Shown piece by piece: positions 26,967 through 35,977 of a DNA stretch of 64,000 bases (the first letter of the stretch is position 1; each line of letters starts with the position of its first letter). Under the pieces are notes generated by a model, which was given only the letters and a program-made list of their open reading frames with translations, was not told the origin of the DNA and searched no databases. Source of the stretch: Rhizobium deserti (GTDB lineage: Bacteria; Pseudomonadota; Alphaproteobacteria; Rhizobiales; Rhizobiaceae); NCBI RefSeq assembly GCF_004358025.1, contig NZ_SMTL01000003.1, forward strand, positions 675,594 through 739,593, read 5' to 3'. Both the position numbers and the translations under genes were made by a program.

Positions 26967-27604
26967 TTGAGTTTCCTCAGTTCTTCCGCGGCTTGAGCAT
27001 TGCCGGCCGCAGCCGCTTCTTTCAGCAGGTTCCTGGCCCTTTTCGGGTCCTCCTGCGCCAGCAGGCTGGCCAGCTTCCATTTCGCCCAATGGTCATTGGT
27101 CTTCGGCAGGCTGATCTCGAAATAGCGTCTTGCCAGAGCGAGATCCTGCTTCATGCCCTGGCCATCGGCAAGCATGAAGGCCAGCATGTGATAGGCCCAG
27201 ACATTCTTGTTTTCGGCTGATATGCGATACCAGATCGCCGCGATCTGCGGGTCCGGCTGAACGCCTATGCCCTTCTGGTAACACCAACCAACCTTGAGCT
27301 GCCCGTCCTTGTCGTTACGGGCAGCGGCACGCATGTACCAGGTGAAGGCTTGGATGGGATCCTTGGGGAGGCCGATGCCATTCTCGTAGATCTCGCCGAG
27401 CTTGAAGGCTGCAACCGCATTCCCTTTTTCCGCCGAAACGCGGAAGTAGCGGGCGGTTGTCTTGAGATCCTGCCGACCCTTCATCTGGCCGCCCTGGTAG
27501 AACTCGGCGGCGTTGAACCATTCCCAGGAATCCCTCACCTGATCGCCAAGCGCATTTGACGCCGGCAGCAGCAGCATGATCATGGCGAGGATCAAGTTTC
27601 GCAT
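26963..27604 (-). CDS. Secreted Sel1-like (TPR-type) repeat protein
   Basis: 213-residue protein with a signal peptide (MRNLILAMIMLLLPASNALG) and about four Sel1-like repeats of 36 residues, for example AVAAFKLGEIYENGIGLPKDPIQAFTWYMRAA, GQLKVGWCYQKGIGVQPDPQIAAIWY, and WAYHMLAFMLADGQGMKQDLALARRYF. Sel1 repeats form helical solenoids that mediate protein-protein contacts, here probably in the periplasm. Partner and role are unknown. It is read convergently with hicB, and 85 bp separate its start from the methyltransferase gene. Confidence 0.85.
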   Translation of the reverse strand: MRNLILAMIMLLLPASNALGDQVRDSWEWFNAAEFYQGGQMKGRQDLKTTARYFRVSAEKGNAVAAFKLGEIYENGIGLPKDPIQAFTWYMRAAARNDKDGQLKVGWCYQKGIGVQPDPQIAAIWYRISAENKNVWAYHMLAFMLADGQGMKQDLALARRYFEISLPKTNDHWAKWKLASLLAQEDPKRARNLLKEAAAAGNAQAAEELRKLN

Positions 27605-27689
27605 CCGTGCCCCTAAACGCGACCAGATGCAACCTTAACCTGCAAATGCCGAACCTGACAAGGGGCGTTGAGATCGTGATGACGGATCG

Positions 27690-28697
27690 CTATTTCCGCG
27701 CCCAAAGAACCTTGAACCGCGCATTTCGGCAGGTCTCGCCATGCTCGCGAAACCCTTCCGCCAGGACCGGCTCATAAGGCAGGCCGCGATTGGCGACCAG
27801 CATCAGGCGGCCGCCCTGCTTCAGCGCGGCCGCCGCAGTACGGATCATCGTCTTGCCGAGTTCCGGATCGGTCGCCTGCGTCTCATGGAATGGCGGGTTC
27901 ATGACGACCAGGTCGTATTTTTCCTTCGGCGGCTCGCCTCCCAGATCCTGCCAATAGAAGCGGGCGTTGAGATCGGGGCAATTGCGGGCCAGATTGCGCT
28001 TGGCGAATTCCAACGCCTGATAATCGGCTTCAAAGAGATCGATGCGGTTCACGCGCGGCGACTTTTCAGCGAGCATGACCGAGAGATAGCCCCAGCCGGC
28101 GCCGAAATCGGCGGCATTACCGTCAAAATCCGTCGGCAGGCGGCTTGCGAGCAGCTCGGATCCGCCGTCGACCTTTTCATGCGAGAACATGCCGGGTGCC
28201 GCCTCGTAGCGCGCTTCGATGACCACCGGAGCCGCCTTCAGCGCCTCAATCGCCGCATCGGCATTGTCCGGCCTCCCGAGCCAGATGGCTACGCCATGAT
28301 ATTTGGGCGTATAGTCGATCTGCAGGCCGAGCTTCATGAGCCGGGTGCGCAGCGGCTGGATCCCGTCTTCCTTGCCGCCGGCAACGACGATCAGGCCGCC
28401 TTCGCGAACGCGCGCCAGCGCTTCGGCAATGCGGTTCTCATTCTCACCTTTATGCTTGCCGCAGAGCACCAGGCCGACGTCGTAGCCCTCTCCCTCCGCC
28501 AGGGGAAAGGCCCCTTCGCCCAAGGCACGAAACAGTGGCCGGAACGACTGCACAGCGGTGATCTCCGCCTTGAAATCCTCCGGCAGCGCATGGCTCGCCT
28601 CGGCGCCGAGGAAGATGACGCGCTCGCCCTCGCCGGGCATTGGCACCGCTTCGGTTACGAAGGGATGGAAGAGGGTTTTCAATGCGTCGCGGCTCAT
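27690..28697 (-). CDS. Class I methyltransferase, probable 16S rRNA G1207 methyltransferase (RsmC-like)
   Basis: 335-residue protein with the RsmC layout of an N-terminal degenerate methyltransferase half (about residues 1-165, GYDVGLVLCGKHKGENENRIAEAL) and a C-terminal catalytic half. The latter has the SAM loop ADFGAGWGYLSVML near residue 195, the acidic IDLFEADYQALEFA, and the catalytic NPPFH motif near 267, which marks N2-guanine methyltransferases. GMFSHEKVDGGSELLAS just before the SAM loop is typical of RsmC/RlmG. It follows pnp on the same strand after a terminator and probably methylates 16S rRNA; target base inferred. Confidence 0.85.
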   Translation of the reverse strand: MSRDALKTLFHPFVTEAVPMPGEGERVIFLGAEASHALPEDFKAEITAVQSFRPLFRALGEGAFPLAEGEGYDVGLVLCGKHKGENENRIAEALARVREGGLIVVAGGKEDGIQPLRTRLMKLGLQIDYTPKYHGVAIWLGRPDNADAAIEALKAAPVVIEARYEAAPGMFSHEKVDGGSELLASRLPTDFDGNAADFGAGWGYLSVMLAEKSPRVNRIDLFEADYQALEFAKRNLARNCPDLNARFYWQDLGGEPPKEKYDLVVMNPPFHETQATDPELGKTMIRTAAAALKQGGRLMLVANRGLPYEPVLAEGFREHGETCRNARFKVLWARK

Positions 28698-28717
28698 GGC
28701 AGATCTCTGGTTCCGGA

Positions 28718-28750
28718 TAAAGAAAAGGCGCGGAAGAACTTCCGCGCCTC
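28718..28750 (-). terminator. Rho-independent terminator of pnp
   Basis: Perfect stem AGGCGCGGAAG/CTTCCGCGCCT (28726-28736 with 28739-28749), followed on the minus strand by a T-rich tail (TTTTCTTTAT). It lies 24 bp after the pnp stop. Confidence 0.9.
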
Positions 28751-28773
28751 GCTTTCTTGAGGAGGAGGGAAGC

Positions 28774-30906
28774 TTATTCGGCAGCTTCGCCTTCAGCCTT
28801 TTTGATTTCCTGGCCGGTGGCCTGGTCGACGACCTTCATCGACAGGCGAACCTTGCCGCGCTCATCGAAGCCCATCAGCTTGACCCAGACCTTGTCGCCT
28901 TCCTTGACGACGTCGGAGGTCTTGGCAACCCGCTCGGAAGCCAACTGCGAGATGTGCACGAGGCCATCACGGGCGCCGAAGAAATTGACGAAGGCGCCGA
29001 AGTCCGCAGCCTTGACGACCGTACCTTCGTAGATGGCGCCAATTTCCGGCTCGGCAACGATCGAATGGATCCACTTGCGGGCCGCTTCGATCTCCTTACC
29101 GGAGGACGAAGCGATCTTGATCGTGCCATCGTCCTCGATGTTGATCTTGGCACCGGTCTTTTCGACGATTTCGCGGATGACCTTGCCGCCCGAACCGATG
29201 ACTTCACGGATCTTGTCGACGGGGATGTTCATCACCTCGATGCGCGGGGCGAACTCGCCGAGCTGGCCACGGCCTTCGGAGATGGCATTGGCCATTTCGC
29301 CGAGGATGTGCTTTCGGCCGCCCTGTGCCTGCTCCAGAGCCACCTTCATGATCTCTTCGGTAATGCCGGCGATCTTGATGTCCATCTGCAGCGAAGTGAT
29401 GCCGTCAGCGGTGCCGGCAACCTTGAAGTCCATGTCACCGAGGTGATCTTCATCGCCGAGGATGTCGGACAGAACCGCAAAGCGCTCGCCTTCGAGGATC
29501 AGGCCCATGGCAATGCCGGCAACCGGCTTGGCCAGAGGAACGCCGGCGTCCATCAGTGCCAGCGAGGTGCCGCAAACGGTTGCCATCGAGGACGAGCCGT
29601 TAGACTCGGTGATCTCGGAAACGACGCGCAACGTGTAGGGGAACTGCTCGGGCGACGGCAGCATCGGACGGATGGCCCGCCATGCGAGCTTGCCGTGGCC
29701 GATTTCGCGGCGGCCCGGGGAGCCCATGCGGCCGGTTTCACCAACCGAGTAGGGAGGGAAGTTGTAATGCAGAAGGAAGCGTTCCTTGTACATGCCCGTC
29801 AGGCTGTCGACATACTGTTCGTCTTCCCCGGTACCAAGCGTGGCGACGACGATCGCCTGGGTTTCGCCGCGGGTGAACAGGGCCGAACCATGGGTGCGCG
29901 GCAGGATGCCGACTTCCGAGACGATCGCACGAACGGTCTCGAGATCACGGCCGTCAATGCGGCTCTTGGTGTCGAGGATGTTCCAGCGGACGATCTTGGC
30001 CTGCAGGTGCTTGAAGGTCGCGCCGATGACTTCGGCTGTATATCTCGGCTCTGCGCCTTCCGGGAAGAAGTGTGCCTTGACCTTGGCCTTGACGGCGTCG
30101 ACGGCAGCGTAGCGTTCAGCCTTCTGGATGTTCTTGTAGGCGGTGCGTAGTTCGGCTTCGAAATGCTGCAGCATTTCGGCTTCCAGTTCGGAATAATCTT
30201 CCGGCTGGAAATCACGCGGCTCCTTGGCGGCCACTTCAGCGAGCTTGATGATCGCGTCGATCACTGGCTGGAAGCCGCGATGGCCGAACATGACGGCGCC
30301 AAGCATGACGTCTTCGTTGAGTTCCTTGGCTTCCGACTCGACCATCAGGACGGCGTCCTGGGTGCCGGCGACGACGAGGTCGAGGACCGACTCGTCCATC
30401 TCGTCGAGATGCGGGTTCAAAACGTATTCGCCATTGATATAGCCGACGCGTGCGCCGCCGACCGGACCCATGAAGGGTACGCCGGAAAGCGTCAGAGCTG
30501 CGGAAGCGGCAACCATCGACAGGACGTCCGGGTCGTTTTCAAGGTCGTGCTGGACGACGGTGACGACAACCTGGGTGTCGTTCTTGTAGCCTTCCGGGAA
30601 GAGCGGGCGGATCGGGCGGTCGATCAGGCGGGAAACCAGCGTTTCCTTTTCCGAAGGACGACCTTCGCGCTTGAAATAGCCGCCCGGAATCTTGCCGGCG
30701 GCATAGGTCTTTTCCTGGTAGTTGACGGTCAGCGGGAAGAAGTCCTGGCCAGGCTTCGGCGACTTGGCTGAAACGACGGTGGCGAGAACGACGGTTTCGC
30801 CGTAGGTGGCAAGGACGGCGCCGTCAGCCTGGCGGGCGATCTTGCCTGTTTCCAGCTTCAGCGGGCGGCCTGCCCATTCGATTTCGACGGAATGTGTATT
30901 GAACAT
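28774..30906 (-). CDS. pnp: Polyribonucleotide nucleotidyltransferase (PNPase)
   Basis: 710-residue phosphorolytic 3'-5' exoribonuclease. Two RNase PH cores (first with [17 protein letters not shown] and [13 protein letters not shown]; second with [25 protein letters not shown] and [19 protein letters not shown]), then a KH domain ([23 protein letters not shown]) and a C-terminal S1 domain ([19 protein letters not shown]). The ATG at 30906 starts at the standard [11 protein letters not shown] with an AAGGA site; the extra 23 upstream codons are not used. Lies downstream of rpsO in the conserved rbfA-truB-rpsO-pnp order, separated by a terminator and a structured leader. Confidence 0.98.
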   Translation of the reverse strand: MFNTHSVEIEWAGRPLKLETGKIARQADGAVLATYGETVVLATVVSAKSPKPGQDFFPLTVNYQEKTYAAGKIPGGYFKREGRPSEKETLVSRLIDRPIRPLFPEGYKNDTQVVVTVVQHDLENDPDVLSMVAASAALTLSGVPFMGPVGGARVGYINGEYVLNPHLDEMDESVLDLVVAGTQDAVLMVESEAKELNEDVMLGAVMFGHRGFQPVIDAIIKLAEVAAKEPRDFQPEDYSELEAEMLQHFEAELRTAYKNIQKAERYAAVDAVKAKVKAHFFPEGAEPRYTAEVIGATFKHLQAKIVRWNILDTKSRIDGRDLETVRAIVSEVGILPRTHGSALFTRGETQAIVVATLGTGEDEQYVDSLTGMYKERFLLHYNFPPYSVGETGRMGSPGRREIGHGKLAWRAIRPMLPSPEQFPYTLRVVSEITESNGSSSMATVCGTSLALMDAGVPLAKPVAGIAMGLILEGERFAVLSDILGDEDHLGDMDFKVAGTADGITSLQMDIKIAGITEEIMKVALEQAQGGRKHILGEMANAISEGRGQLGEFAPRIEVMNIPVDKIREVIGSGGKVIREIVEKTGAKINIEDDGTIKIASSSGKEIEAARKWIHSIVAEPEIGAIYEGTVVKAADFGAFVNFFGARDGLVHISQLASERVAKTSDVVKEGDKVWVKLMGFDERGKVRLSMKVVDQATGQEIKKAEGEAAE

Positions 30907-31239
30907 GTCTTGTCCTTCAATGCGGGAGCACACGCATCGCCAAACGAGGCGCAGCGCATAGTCGACCGCAATCAATGTGACACATCACGGGCAAGACAAC
31001 GGGAGGCTTTGTTGTTCAGCTCCCTGGCGAGGAGCCGTGGCCAAAGCCCTGCGGGCTTTCGGCTAAAAGCATCCGGCAATCCTGCCCCATGACAGGTCAA
31101 CGGTTCGTTTGGCAGAACCGGCCCATCCGGGTCTGCCGGCAGTCTCGCCGCGCCGATCTTTGAAGAGCGGTTACGGCAGTGGTGGGCTTGGGGCCCAAAA
31201 GAGGTCCGGCGAGCCCGTTGCCGAGCTCGCCGGAAAGTC
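30907..31239 (-). promoter_or_regulatory. Structured rpsO-pnp spacer / pnp leader
   Basis: This 333-bp gap holds no gene. After the rpsO terminator the minus strand carries a hairpin with arms AAAGCCC/GGGCTTT (31043-31049 with 31053-31059, loop three bases), flanked by GCC/GGC, and a second stem GCTCC/GGAGC about 20 bases further on. In enterobacteria the pnp leader is an RNase III target for autoregulation; a similar use here is plausible but not shown. Confidence 0.5.
31195..31234 (-). terminator. Terminator or attenuator after rpsO
   Basis: Nine-bp stem CCGGCGAGC/GCTCGCCGG (31206-31214 with 31225-31233), loop ten bases, followed on the minus strand by CTCTTTT. The T-run is short, so partial read-through into pnp is likely. 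Confidence 0.7.
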
Positions 31240-31509
31240 TTAGCGGCGGATGCCCAGAGCAGCAATGATCTTGCTGTAACGGGACTCATCCTTCTTCTTG
31301 AGATAATCAAGAAGCGAGCGTCGGGTGGAAACCATCGTCAGAAGGCCACGGCGGGAGTGGTTGTCCTTCTTGTGGTCCTTGAAGTGATCCGTCAGGTTGT
31401 TGATCCGTTCGGTCAGAATGGCAACCTGAACTTCCGGAGAACCGGTATCGCCTTCAACGGTTGCGTATTCCTTGATAAGCTGCGCCTTGCGCTCGGCAGT
31501 GATCGACAT
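31240..31509 (-). CDS. rpsO: 30S ribosomal protein S15
   Basis: 89-residue ribosomal protein that binds the 16S rRNA three-way junction. The sequence is canonical: [16 protein letters not shown] at the N-terminus, [49 protein letters not shown] and a C-terminal IAALGIRR. The ATG at 31509 begins at the universal MSITAE; a 13-residue upstream extension is discarded. Between truB and pnp on the same strand. Confidence 0.98.
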   Translation of the reverse strand: MSITAERKAQLIKEYATVEGDTGSPEVQVAILTERINNLTDHFKDHKKDNHSRRGLLTMVSTRRSLLDYLKKKDESRYSKIIAALGIRR

Positions 31510-31677
31510 CGGACGATCCTTTCTATGGAGAGGAATTAGGGACGCCAAAAGCCGAGATGTCGGTCAGCTTTGGCCATGAAAGCAAAAACAGCGCCCAAAG
31601 GGCATCTTTATGCTGGCGCTGCCTATAAACCATTCAGATGCGGATTGGAAGAGCCGATCTTATTGGCGCAAAGCGGC

Positions 31678-32607
31678 TCAGATGAAGACGCGCTTGGGGC
31701 GGAACTCGCCCTGCTCGATCTCGCCGATAGCGATCAGCTTGCCGCGCGCCGTCGCATAGACATCCTGCTCCGCCACGGGCGCATCCCGGCCCCTCAGGAT
31801 CACTGGATTGCCCATCTTGAGGCGGTGCGCCTGGTCGTCCGTTACCGGCAGATGCGGCAGGTTGGACAGTGCCTCCGCCGTATCGATCAGGTAAGCATCG
31901 AGTGCCGCCAGTCGTTCATCGCGATCCTCGATCGTTTCAAGCGCCACGAGATCGGCCAGCGGCACCATCTTGTCTTCGGCAAACGGCGCCACGAAGGTGC
32001 GGCGAAGATCGGAAACATGGCCGCGGCAGCCGAGATCGCGGCCGAAATCGCGCGCAAGCGCGCGTACATAGGTGCCCTTGCCACATTCCACCTCGAAATG
32101 CGCCTTGTCGGTCGTCGCGCCCAGCAGGGTTAGCCGGAAGATTTCCACCTCGCGGGACGGGATCTCCACCGTCTCGCCGTCGCGGGCCAGGTCATAGGCG
32201 CGTTCCCCGGCAATCTTGATGGCGGAAAACTGCGGCGGGATCTGGCTGATCCGCCCTGTATAATTGGGCAGGAGATCGCGGATCGCCTGCTCGGTTGGAC
32301 GGCTGTCGGAAGTGGCGACGACCTCGCCCTCCAGGTCGTCGGTTGAACGCTCCTCGCCCCAAGTGACGGCAAACTCATAGATCTTGCGGCCATCCATGAC
32401 GTAAGGAACGGTCTTGGTGGCGTCACCCAGCGCGATCGGCAGCATGCCGGAAGCAAGCGGATCGAGCGTACCGGCATGGCCGGCCTTCTGGGCATTGAAC
32501 AGCCATTTGATCTTGGAAACGGCTTCGGTGGAGCCGAAATCCACCGGCTTGTCGAGGATCAGCCAGCCCGAAATCGGGCGGCCCTTGGGTTTACGTGGTT
32601 TGGACAT
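31678..32607 (-). CDS. truB: tRNA pseudouridine(55) synthase
   Basis: 309-residue enzyme that makes pseudouridine at position 55 in the tRNA T loop. The catalytic Asp49 lies in [19 protein letters not shown]. Other TruB landmarks are [21 protein letters not shown] near the start, [22 protein letters not shown], and the C-terminal PUA-like extension after LRRTFVAPF. Follows rbfA by 18 bp and precedes rpsO by 168 bp. Confidence 0.97.
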   Translation of the reverse strand: MSKPRKPKGRPISGWLILDKPVDFGSTEAVSKIKWLFNAQKAGHAGTLDPLASGMLPIALGDATKTVPYVMDGRKIYEFAVTWGEERSTDDLEGEVVATSDSRPTEQAIRDLLPNYTGRISQIPPQFSAIKIAGERAYDLARDGETVEIPSREVEIFRLTLLGATTDKAHFEVECGKGTYVRALARDFGRDLGCRGHVSDLRRTFVAPFAEDKMVPLADLVALETIEDRDERLAALDAYLIDTAEALSNLPHLPVTDDQAHRLKMGNPVILRGRDAPVAEQDVYATARGKLIAIGEIEQGEFRPKRVFI

Positions 32608-32625
32608 ATCTGCTCTTGGCTGTTC

Positions 32626-33027
32626 TTATTCTTCGGTGTCGCCGGAAAGGTCGCGCTGGACCTCCGGCGAGCGCAGCAGTTCGTCAATCTTCTTGTAATT
32701 GTCGAAGCTGGTATCGTCGCGAAAGCGAACTTCCGGGATGGACTTCATCTGCCGGAGCTGGCCGCCGATGCGACCGCGAATGTATTTGGCATTGCGGTTG
32801 AGCGCCTCGATCACCGCATCATGGTCCGGCAAACCGAGCGGCGTCACATAGGCGGTGGCGATCTTCAGGTCCGGCGACATGCGCACTTCGGACACGGATA
32901 TCACGGTCTTTTCGATCAGGTCGTCGCGCACTTCGCCGCGCTGCAGAACCTGGGTGATGGCGGCACGGACCTGTTCGCCAACGCGAAGCATGCGCTGGGA
33001 GGGCGCCGAGGATGTTGCTTTTGTCAT
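32626..33027 (-). CDS. rbfA: Ribosome-binding factor A
   Basis: 133-residue KH-like factor needed for 16S rRNA maturation and cold adaptation. Recognised by [42 protein letters not shown] and [25 protein letters not shown]. The ATG at 33027 has a GAAGAGA site and starts with the usual short basic tail; the upstream 29 codons are not RbfA-like. It is the first gene of the visible operon; infB, which precedes it in many bacteria, is absent here. Confidence 0.97.
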   Translation of the reverse strand: MTKATSSAPSQRMLRVGEQVRAAITQVLQRGEVRDDLIEKTVISVSEVRMSPDLKIATAYVTPLGLPDHDAVIEALNRNAKYIRGRIGGQLRQMKSIPEVRFRDDTSFDNYKKIDELLRSPEVQRDLSGDTEE

Positions 33028-33113
33028 TGTATTTCTCTTCTCAGGCACCGCCGGGGATCGTCCCGCATCGTGTGCCACGTCAGCAAATCGGTCAAATGAC
33101 CCAGCCCAACTCA

Positions 33114-33169
33114 AAGGTCAAGGCTTGGCGCGCCCATTATCGGGATAAATAAGGCAACGGCTTGACCTT
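33114..33169. repeat. 9-bp inverted repeat between the MCP-like gene and rbfA
   Basis: AAGGTCAAG at 33114-33122 and CTTGACCTT at 33161-33169, 38-base spacer, in the 193-bp gap downstream of the soluble MCP-like gene and upstream of rbfA. On the minus strand the second arm runs into TTTGAG. It may end the upstream gene or mark the rbfA promoter. Confidence 0.4.
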
Positions 33170-33220
33170 CCCGGCGCCGATCGAACGAGGCTCAGATCTT
33201 AGCAGCCAGACCTTCGTTGA

Positions 33221-34978
33221 TCAGAACAGCGCGTCGTCGATATCGTCATCGCTCATGACGCTGGCAACAACCGGCGCTTCGATCGGCGCGGCCGTTCCCA
33301 GAAGGCGGGCATGCAGTTCGCGCTCCGACACCATCGTATACAGGCGGGCAATCCTGCCGCCGATATCGGCCAATGCCTGATCGAGACCGGCCGCCTCGCG
33401 GACATGACCTTTGACGCCGATATCGTCGGCGCAGGCCCGCAGAACATCACCAAGCTCCGCCTGAAAATCGAGCCGCGCAAGCGAAGCATCCATCTGGGTG
33501 ACGGCGGTCTGGCTCTGCTCGCCAAGCGCGGTCATTTCGGCGTCCATCCTGTCGCCGGCGGCACGGATATTGGCCATGGCCGTTTCCAGACGCTGATCGA
33601 GGGAATGCTCGTCCTTCACCTCTTCAACGAGGCTGAGCTTCTGCGCCGCCGCTTCCAGGCTCTGCAATTCGAGGAGGATCTTGTCGGCCGTCTCGTCGAG
33701 ATGGGCGGCAAAATTGCGCAGTTCGCTGGTCACGACATTGATCGCCTTGCCTTCCTCGCCGATCTTGCTGCAGCGCAGGTTGGTGTTGAGCGCCATATAG
33801 TGGATGTCGGTCCTGACCAGCTGGACCACGCCGATGCCCTTGACCAGGTCGTTGACCGTTTGCCCGGTGGAGCGGCTCAGGTCCGTCGCCTCGTGGGCCA
33901 CGGCCTCGATTTCCCGCACGGCCTTGCGCGCCGCACCCACACCGTTTTCCAGCTGGCGGATGGCATTGTCGCTGCCGCCGTCGCCATCGTTCTCCGTCAT
34001 TGCCCGGCGCAGCGCCTCGATCTCCATCAGGTCCGAGCGGAAGCTCGCCACGGTGGCAACGATCTTGCGGGTATCACGGTCGAAGTCGTCGATCGACTGG
34101 TTGAGCTGCTTGGAAACGAGATTGGCGATCACCTGGGACAGGCTGTCCCGCTGGACGGCGTCAAGGCCTTTCGCTTCGGGCGAGGCCAGGAATTCGTCCA
34201 GTATGGCGAGGCTCGACTGGCAATGCTCGATCCGCTGGCGGGTAATATCGCCAATCTGCATGGCCGAGAGCGTCGATGCCAGTTTGCCCTGGATGCCCTT
34301 GGCGATGATGCGCACGCTGTCGGCGCGCTGCATCAGCATGCGGCGATGGCTGCCGATCTCGGCGCCCCCGCTTGAAAGGCCGGCAATGATGCGCGGAATG
34401 GTTTCCTTATAGCTCTGGATGATCTTTTCGCCCTTGGCCTGGATCGGCCGGAGCCCGCTGCCGAGCTGCTGCAGCTTGTCGGCAAATTCGTTGACCTGCC
34501 GGGTGCCATCCTGGATGCGCTGCAGGATTTCCTCGGCGAAACCTGCAAAATCCTCGACGCCGGCCCCGGTGATCTTGGCCGTCACCGCGAAGGTCCGCAG
34601 ATAGCGCAGGGTTTCCTGCATGTCGTCGACCTGCGGACGCAGATTGCGCTCCGCCGAGGAGATCTCCTGAAAGCGGGCCTGGCGGCCGGTCTCGATGACG
34701 CTGAGGCCGGAGAGACCCGATACGGTTCGCTCCAGTTCGTCCATGGTGGCTTTGGCAGTCTGCTCGTCCAGCGAGCCGGTGACCTGATCCAGCGAGCCGA
34801 TCAGCTTGTTCAGCACGTCGAGAATGGACAGAAGCGCGGCTCCGCCCTCCAGGAAGCGCTCTTCGATGCGGCTGCGTGCGATTTCCATCCGCTCCACGAA
34901 GGGCGATGATCCCGCCGATGGGCTTACCGTCTCAATCCTAGCTGCACTGATCGCCACTGTATTACCTTTCAGGTCCAT
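33221..34978 (-). CDS. Soluble, degenerate methyl-accepting chemotaxis protein-like protein
   Basis: 585-residue protein with no signal peptide or membrane helix, predicted to be almost entirely helical coiled coil. Around residues 386-422 a stretch resembles the MCP signalling tip but is heavily altered (MALNTNLRCSKIGEEGKA in place of [18 protein letters not shown]), then VVTSELRNFAAHLDETADKI. An earlier QIGDITRQRIEHC (residues 241-253) and LDFQAELGDVL resemble segments of cytoplasmic MCPs. The C-terminus is acidic (SDDDIDDALF). It is divergent from the STAS-cheY-cheA operon, so it is probably a cytoplasmic receptor or adaptor of that system. I cannot tell whether it still binds CheA/CheW. 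Confidence 0.75.
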   Translation of the reverse strand: MDLKGNTVAISAARIETVSPSAGSSPFVERMEIARSRIEERFLEGGAALLSILDVLNKLIGSLDQVTGSLDEQTAKATMDELERTVSGLSGLSVIETGRQARFQEISSAERNLRPQVDDMQETLRYLRTFAVTAKITGAGVEDFAGFAEEILQRIQDGTRQVNEFADKLQQLGSGLRPIQAKGEKIIQSYKETIPRIIAGLSSGGAEIGSHRRMLMQRADSVRIIAKGIQGKLASTLSAMQIGDITRQRIEHCQSSLAILDEFLASPEAKGLDAVQRDSLSQVIANLVSKQLNQSIDDFDRDTRKIVATVASFRSDLMEIEALRRAMTENDGDGGSDNAIRQLENGVGAARKAVREIEAVAHEATDLSRSTGQTVNDLVKGIGVVQLVRTDIHYMALNTNLRCSKIGEEGKAINVVTSELRNFAAHLDETADKILLELQSLEAAAQKLSLVEEVKDEHSLDQRLETAMANIRAAGDRMDAEMTALGEQSQTAVTQMDASLARLDFQAELGDVLRACADDIGVKGHVREAAGLDQALADIGGRIARLYTMVSERELHARLLGTAAPIEAPVVASVMSDDDIDDALF

Positions 34979-35282
34979 CCTGACCGCCGCCTTTTGAAAG
35001 ACAGAGGTGACTTCTTCTGTTTCGTTACAAGACAGGCTCGAGCAGAAATCCGGACAAAGCTTGGCTTGGGCAGTTCACTCTGCAGTTGCGACGGTTAACC
35101 CGAGAAAAACGGCCGGGCGCTTTCATGGTCCGTGGTTAATTTTTACTACGCGCAACAGTGCGAGATTCCGCCTATCACTATTGCTGCGTGAAAAATTGGT
35201 CGGTGCAATTAAGGCGGCTTTAACAGTCTAAGTCCAGAATTGCGCTGTTATTTCAGTTTTTTCGGATTCATGTGAGGTTTCG
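34979..35282. other. Divergent promoter region of the chemosensory cluster
   Basis: This 304-bp gap separates the soluble MCP-like gene from the STAS gene and must hold both promoters. It is more AT-rich than its surroundings, especially 35130-35275. The palindrome GGTTAACC stands at 35093-35100. I see no convincing sigma-70, sigma-54 or flagellar promoter consensus. Confidence 0.4.
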
Positions 35283-35612
35283 ATGTCTGCTTCCGATGTT
35301 AAAGAAAGCAGCTTTTCCTTGCCGTCGAACATGACGGTTCGGAACATTACTTCCGCACATCAGGATCTGCTGCAGTTCATCGATCAAAACGAGGCGACCA
35401 GCCTCGTTCTGGCAACGGATCTGCAGGCCGATATCAGCACCGTGCAACTTCTGGAGGCGGCGCGGATCTATGCCTCGACCGGCGGCAAAAGCGTTTCGCT
35501 CGCCGAACCGGCAACAGGAACACTTCTCGATACCTTGCGCCGAAGCGGCTTCCTGGAAGGCATGTCCCGGGAAGACGCACAGTTTTGGCTTCACCAAGAG
35601 GAAATACAATGA
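35283..35612 (+). CDS. STAS-domain protein of the chemosensory operon
   Basis: 109-residue protein that fits a STAS (anti-sigma antagonist-like) fold: SFSLPSNMTVRNITSAHQDLLQFID, then VLATDLQADISTVQLLEAARIYASTGGKSVSLAEP and a helical end LLDTLRRSGFLEGM. The phosphorylatable DSSG loop of SpoIIAA is replaced by ADISTVQ, so a serine and threonine remain at the site. Its stop overlaps the cheY start (ATGA). Small proteins at the same place in other rhizobial che operons (orf2/CheS) assist CheA-CheY signalling; equivalence is inference from position. Confidence 0.75.
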   Translation: MSASDVKESSFSLPSNMTVRNITSAHQDLLQFIDQNEATSLVLATDLQADISTVQLLEAARIYASTGGKSVSLAEPATGTLLDTLRRSGFLEGMSREDAQFWLHQEEIQ

Positions 35613-35977
35613 GCGCCACCATCCTGACCGTTGACGATTCGGCGAGCATCCGCCTGACAACAAGGGTCGCCCTCACCAATGCCGGCTATCAGGTGACAGA
35701 GGCCGTCGATGGCCTGGACGGCCTGGCTAAGCTGGACGGCGGGCAGTTCGACCTGATCATCACGGATCTCAACATGCCGAACATGGATGGCCTGACGATG
35801 ATCCGCGAATTGCGCAAGCTTCCGGCACATATGGGCGTTCCGGTGGTATTTCTGACGACGGAATCTGATGCCGAGATCAAGCAGCAGGCAAAAAGCGCCG
35901 GCGCTACGGGCTGGTTGACCAAACCCTTCGATCCCGAAAGCCTCGTCAAGATCGTCCGGAAGGTTCTCGGCCGATGA
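35609..35977 (+). CDS. cheY: Single-domain response regulator CheY
   Basis: 122-residue receiver protein. Acidic residues 9-10 in LTVDDSAS, phosphoacceptor Asp53 in LIITDLNMPNMDG, the switch Thr in FLTTESD, and Lys in LTKPFDP are all in place. There is no output domain, so phosphorylated CheY must act by binding, at the flagellar switch or another target, or by serving as a phosphate sink. ATG overlaps the STAS stop and its own stop overlaps cheA, so the three are translationally coupled. Confidence 0.95.
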   Translation: MSATILTVDDSASIRLTTRVALTNAGYQVTEAVDGLDGLAKLDGGQFDLIITDLNMPNMDGLTMIRELRKLPAHMGVPVVFLTTESDAEIKQQAKSAGATGWLTKPFDPESLVKIVRKVLGR

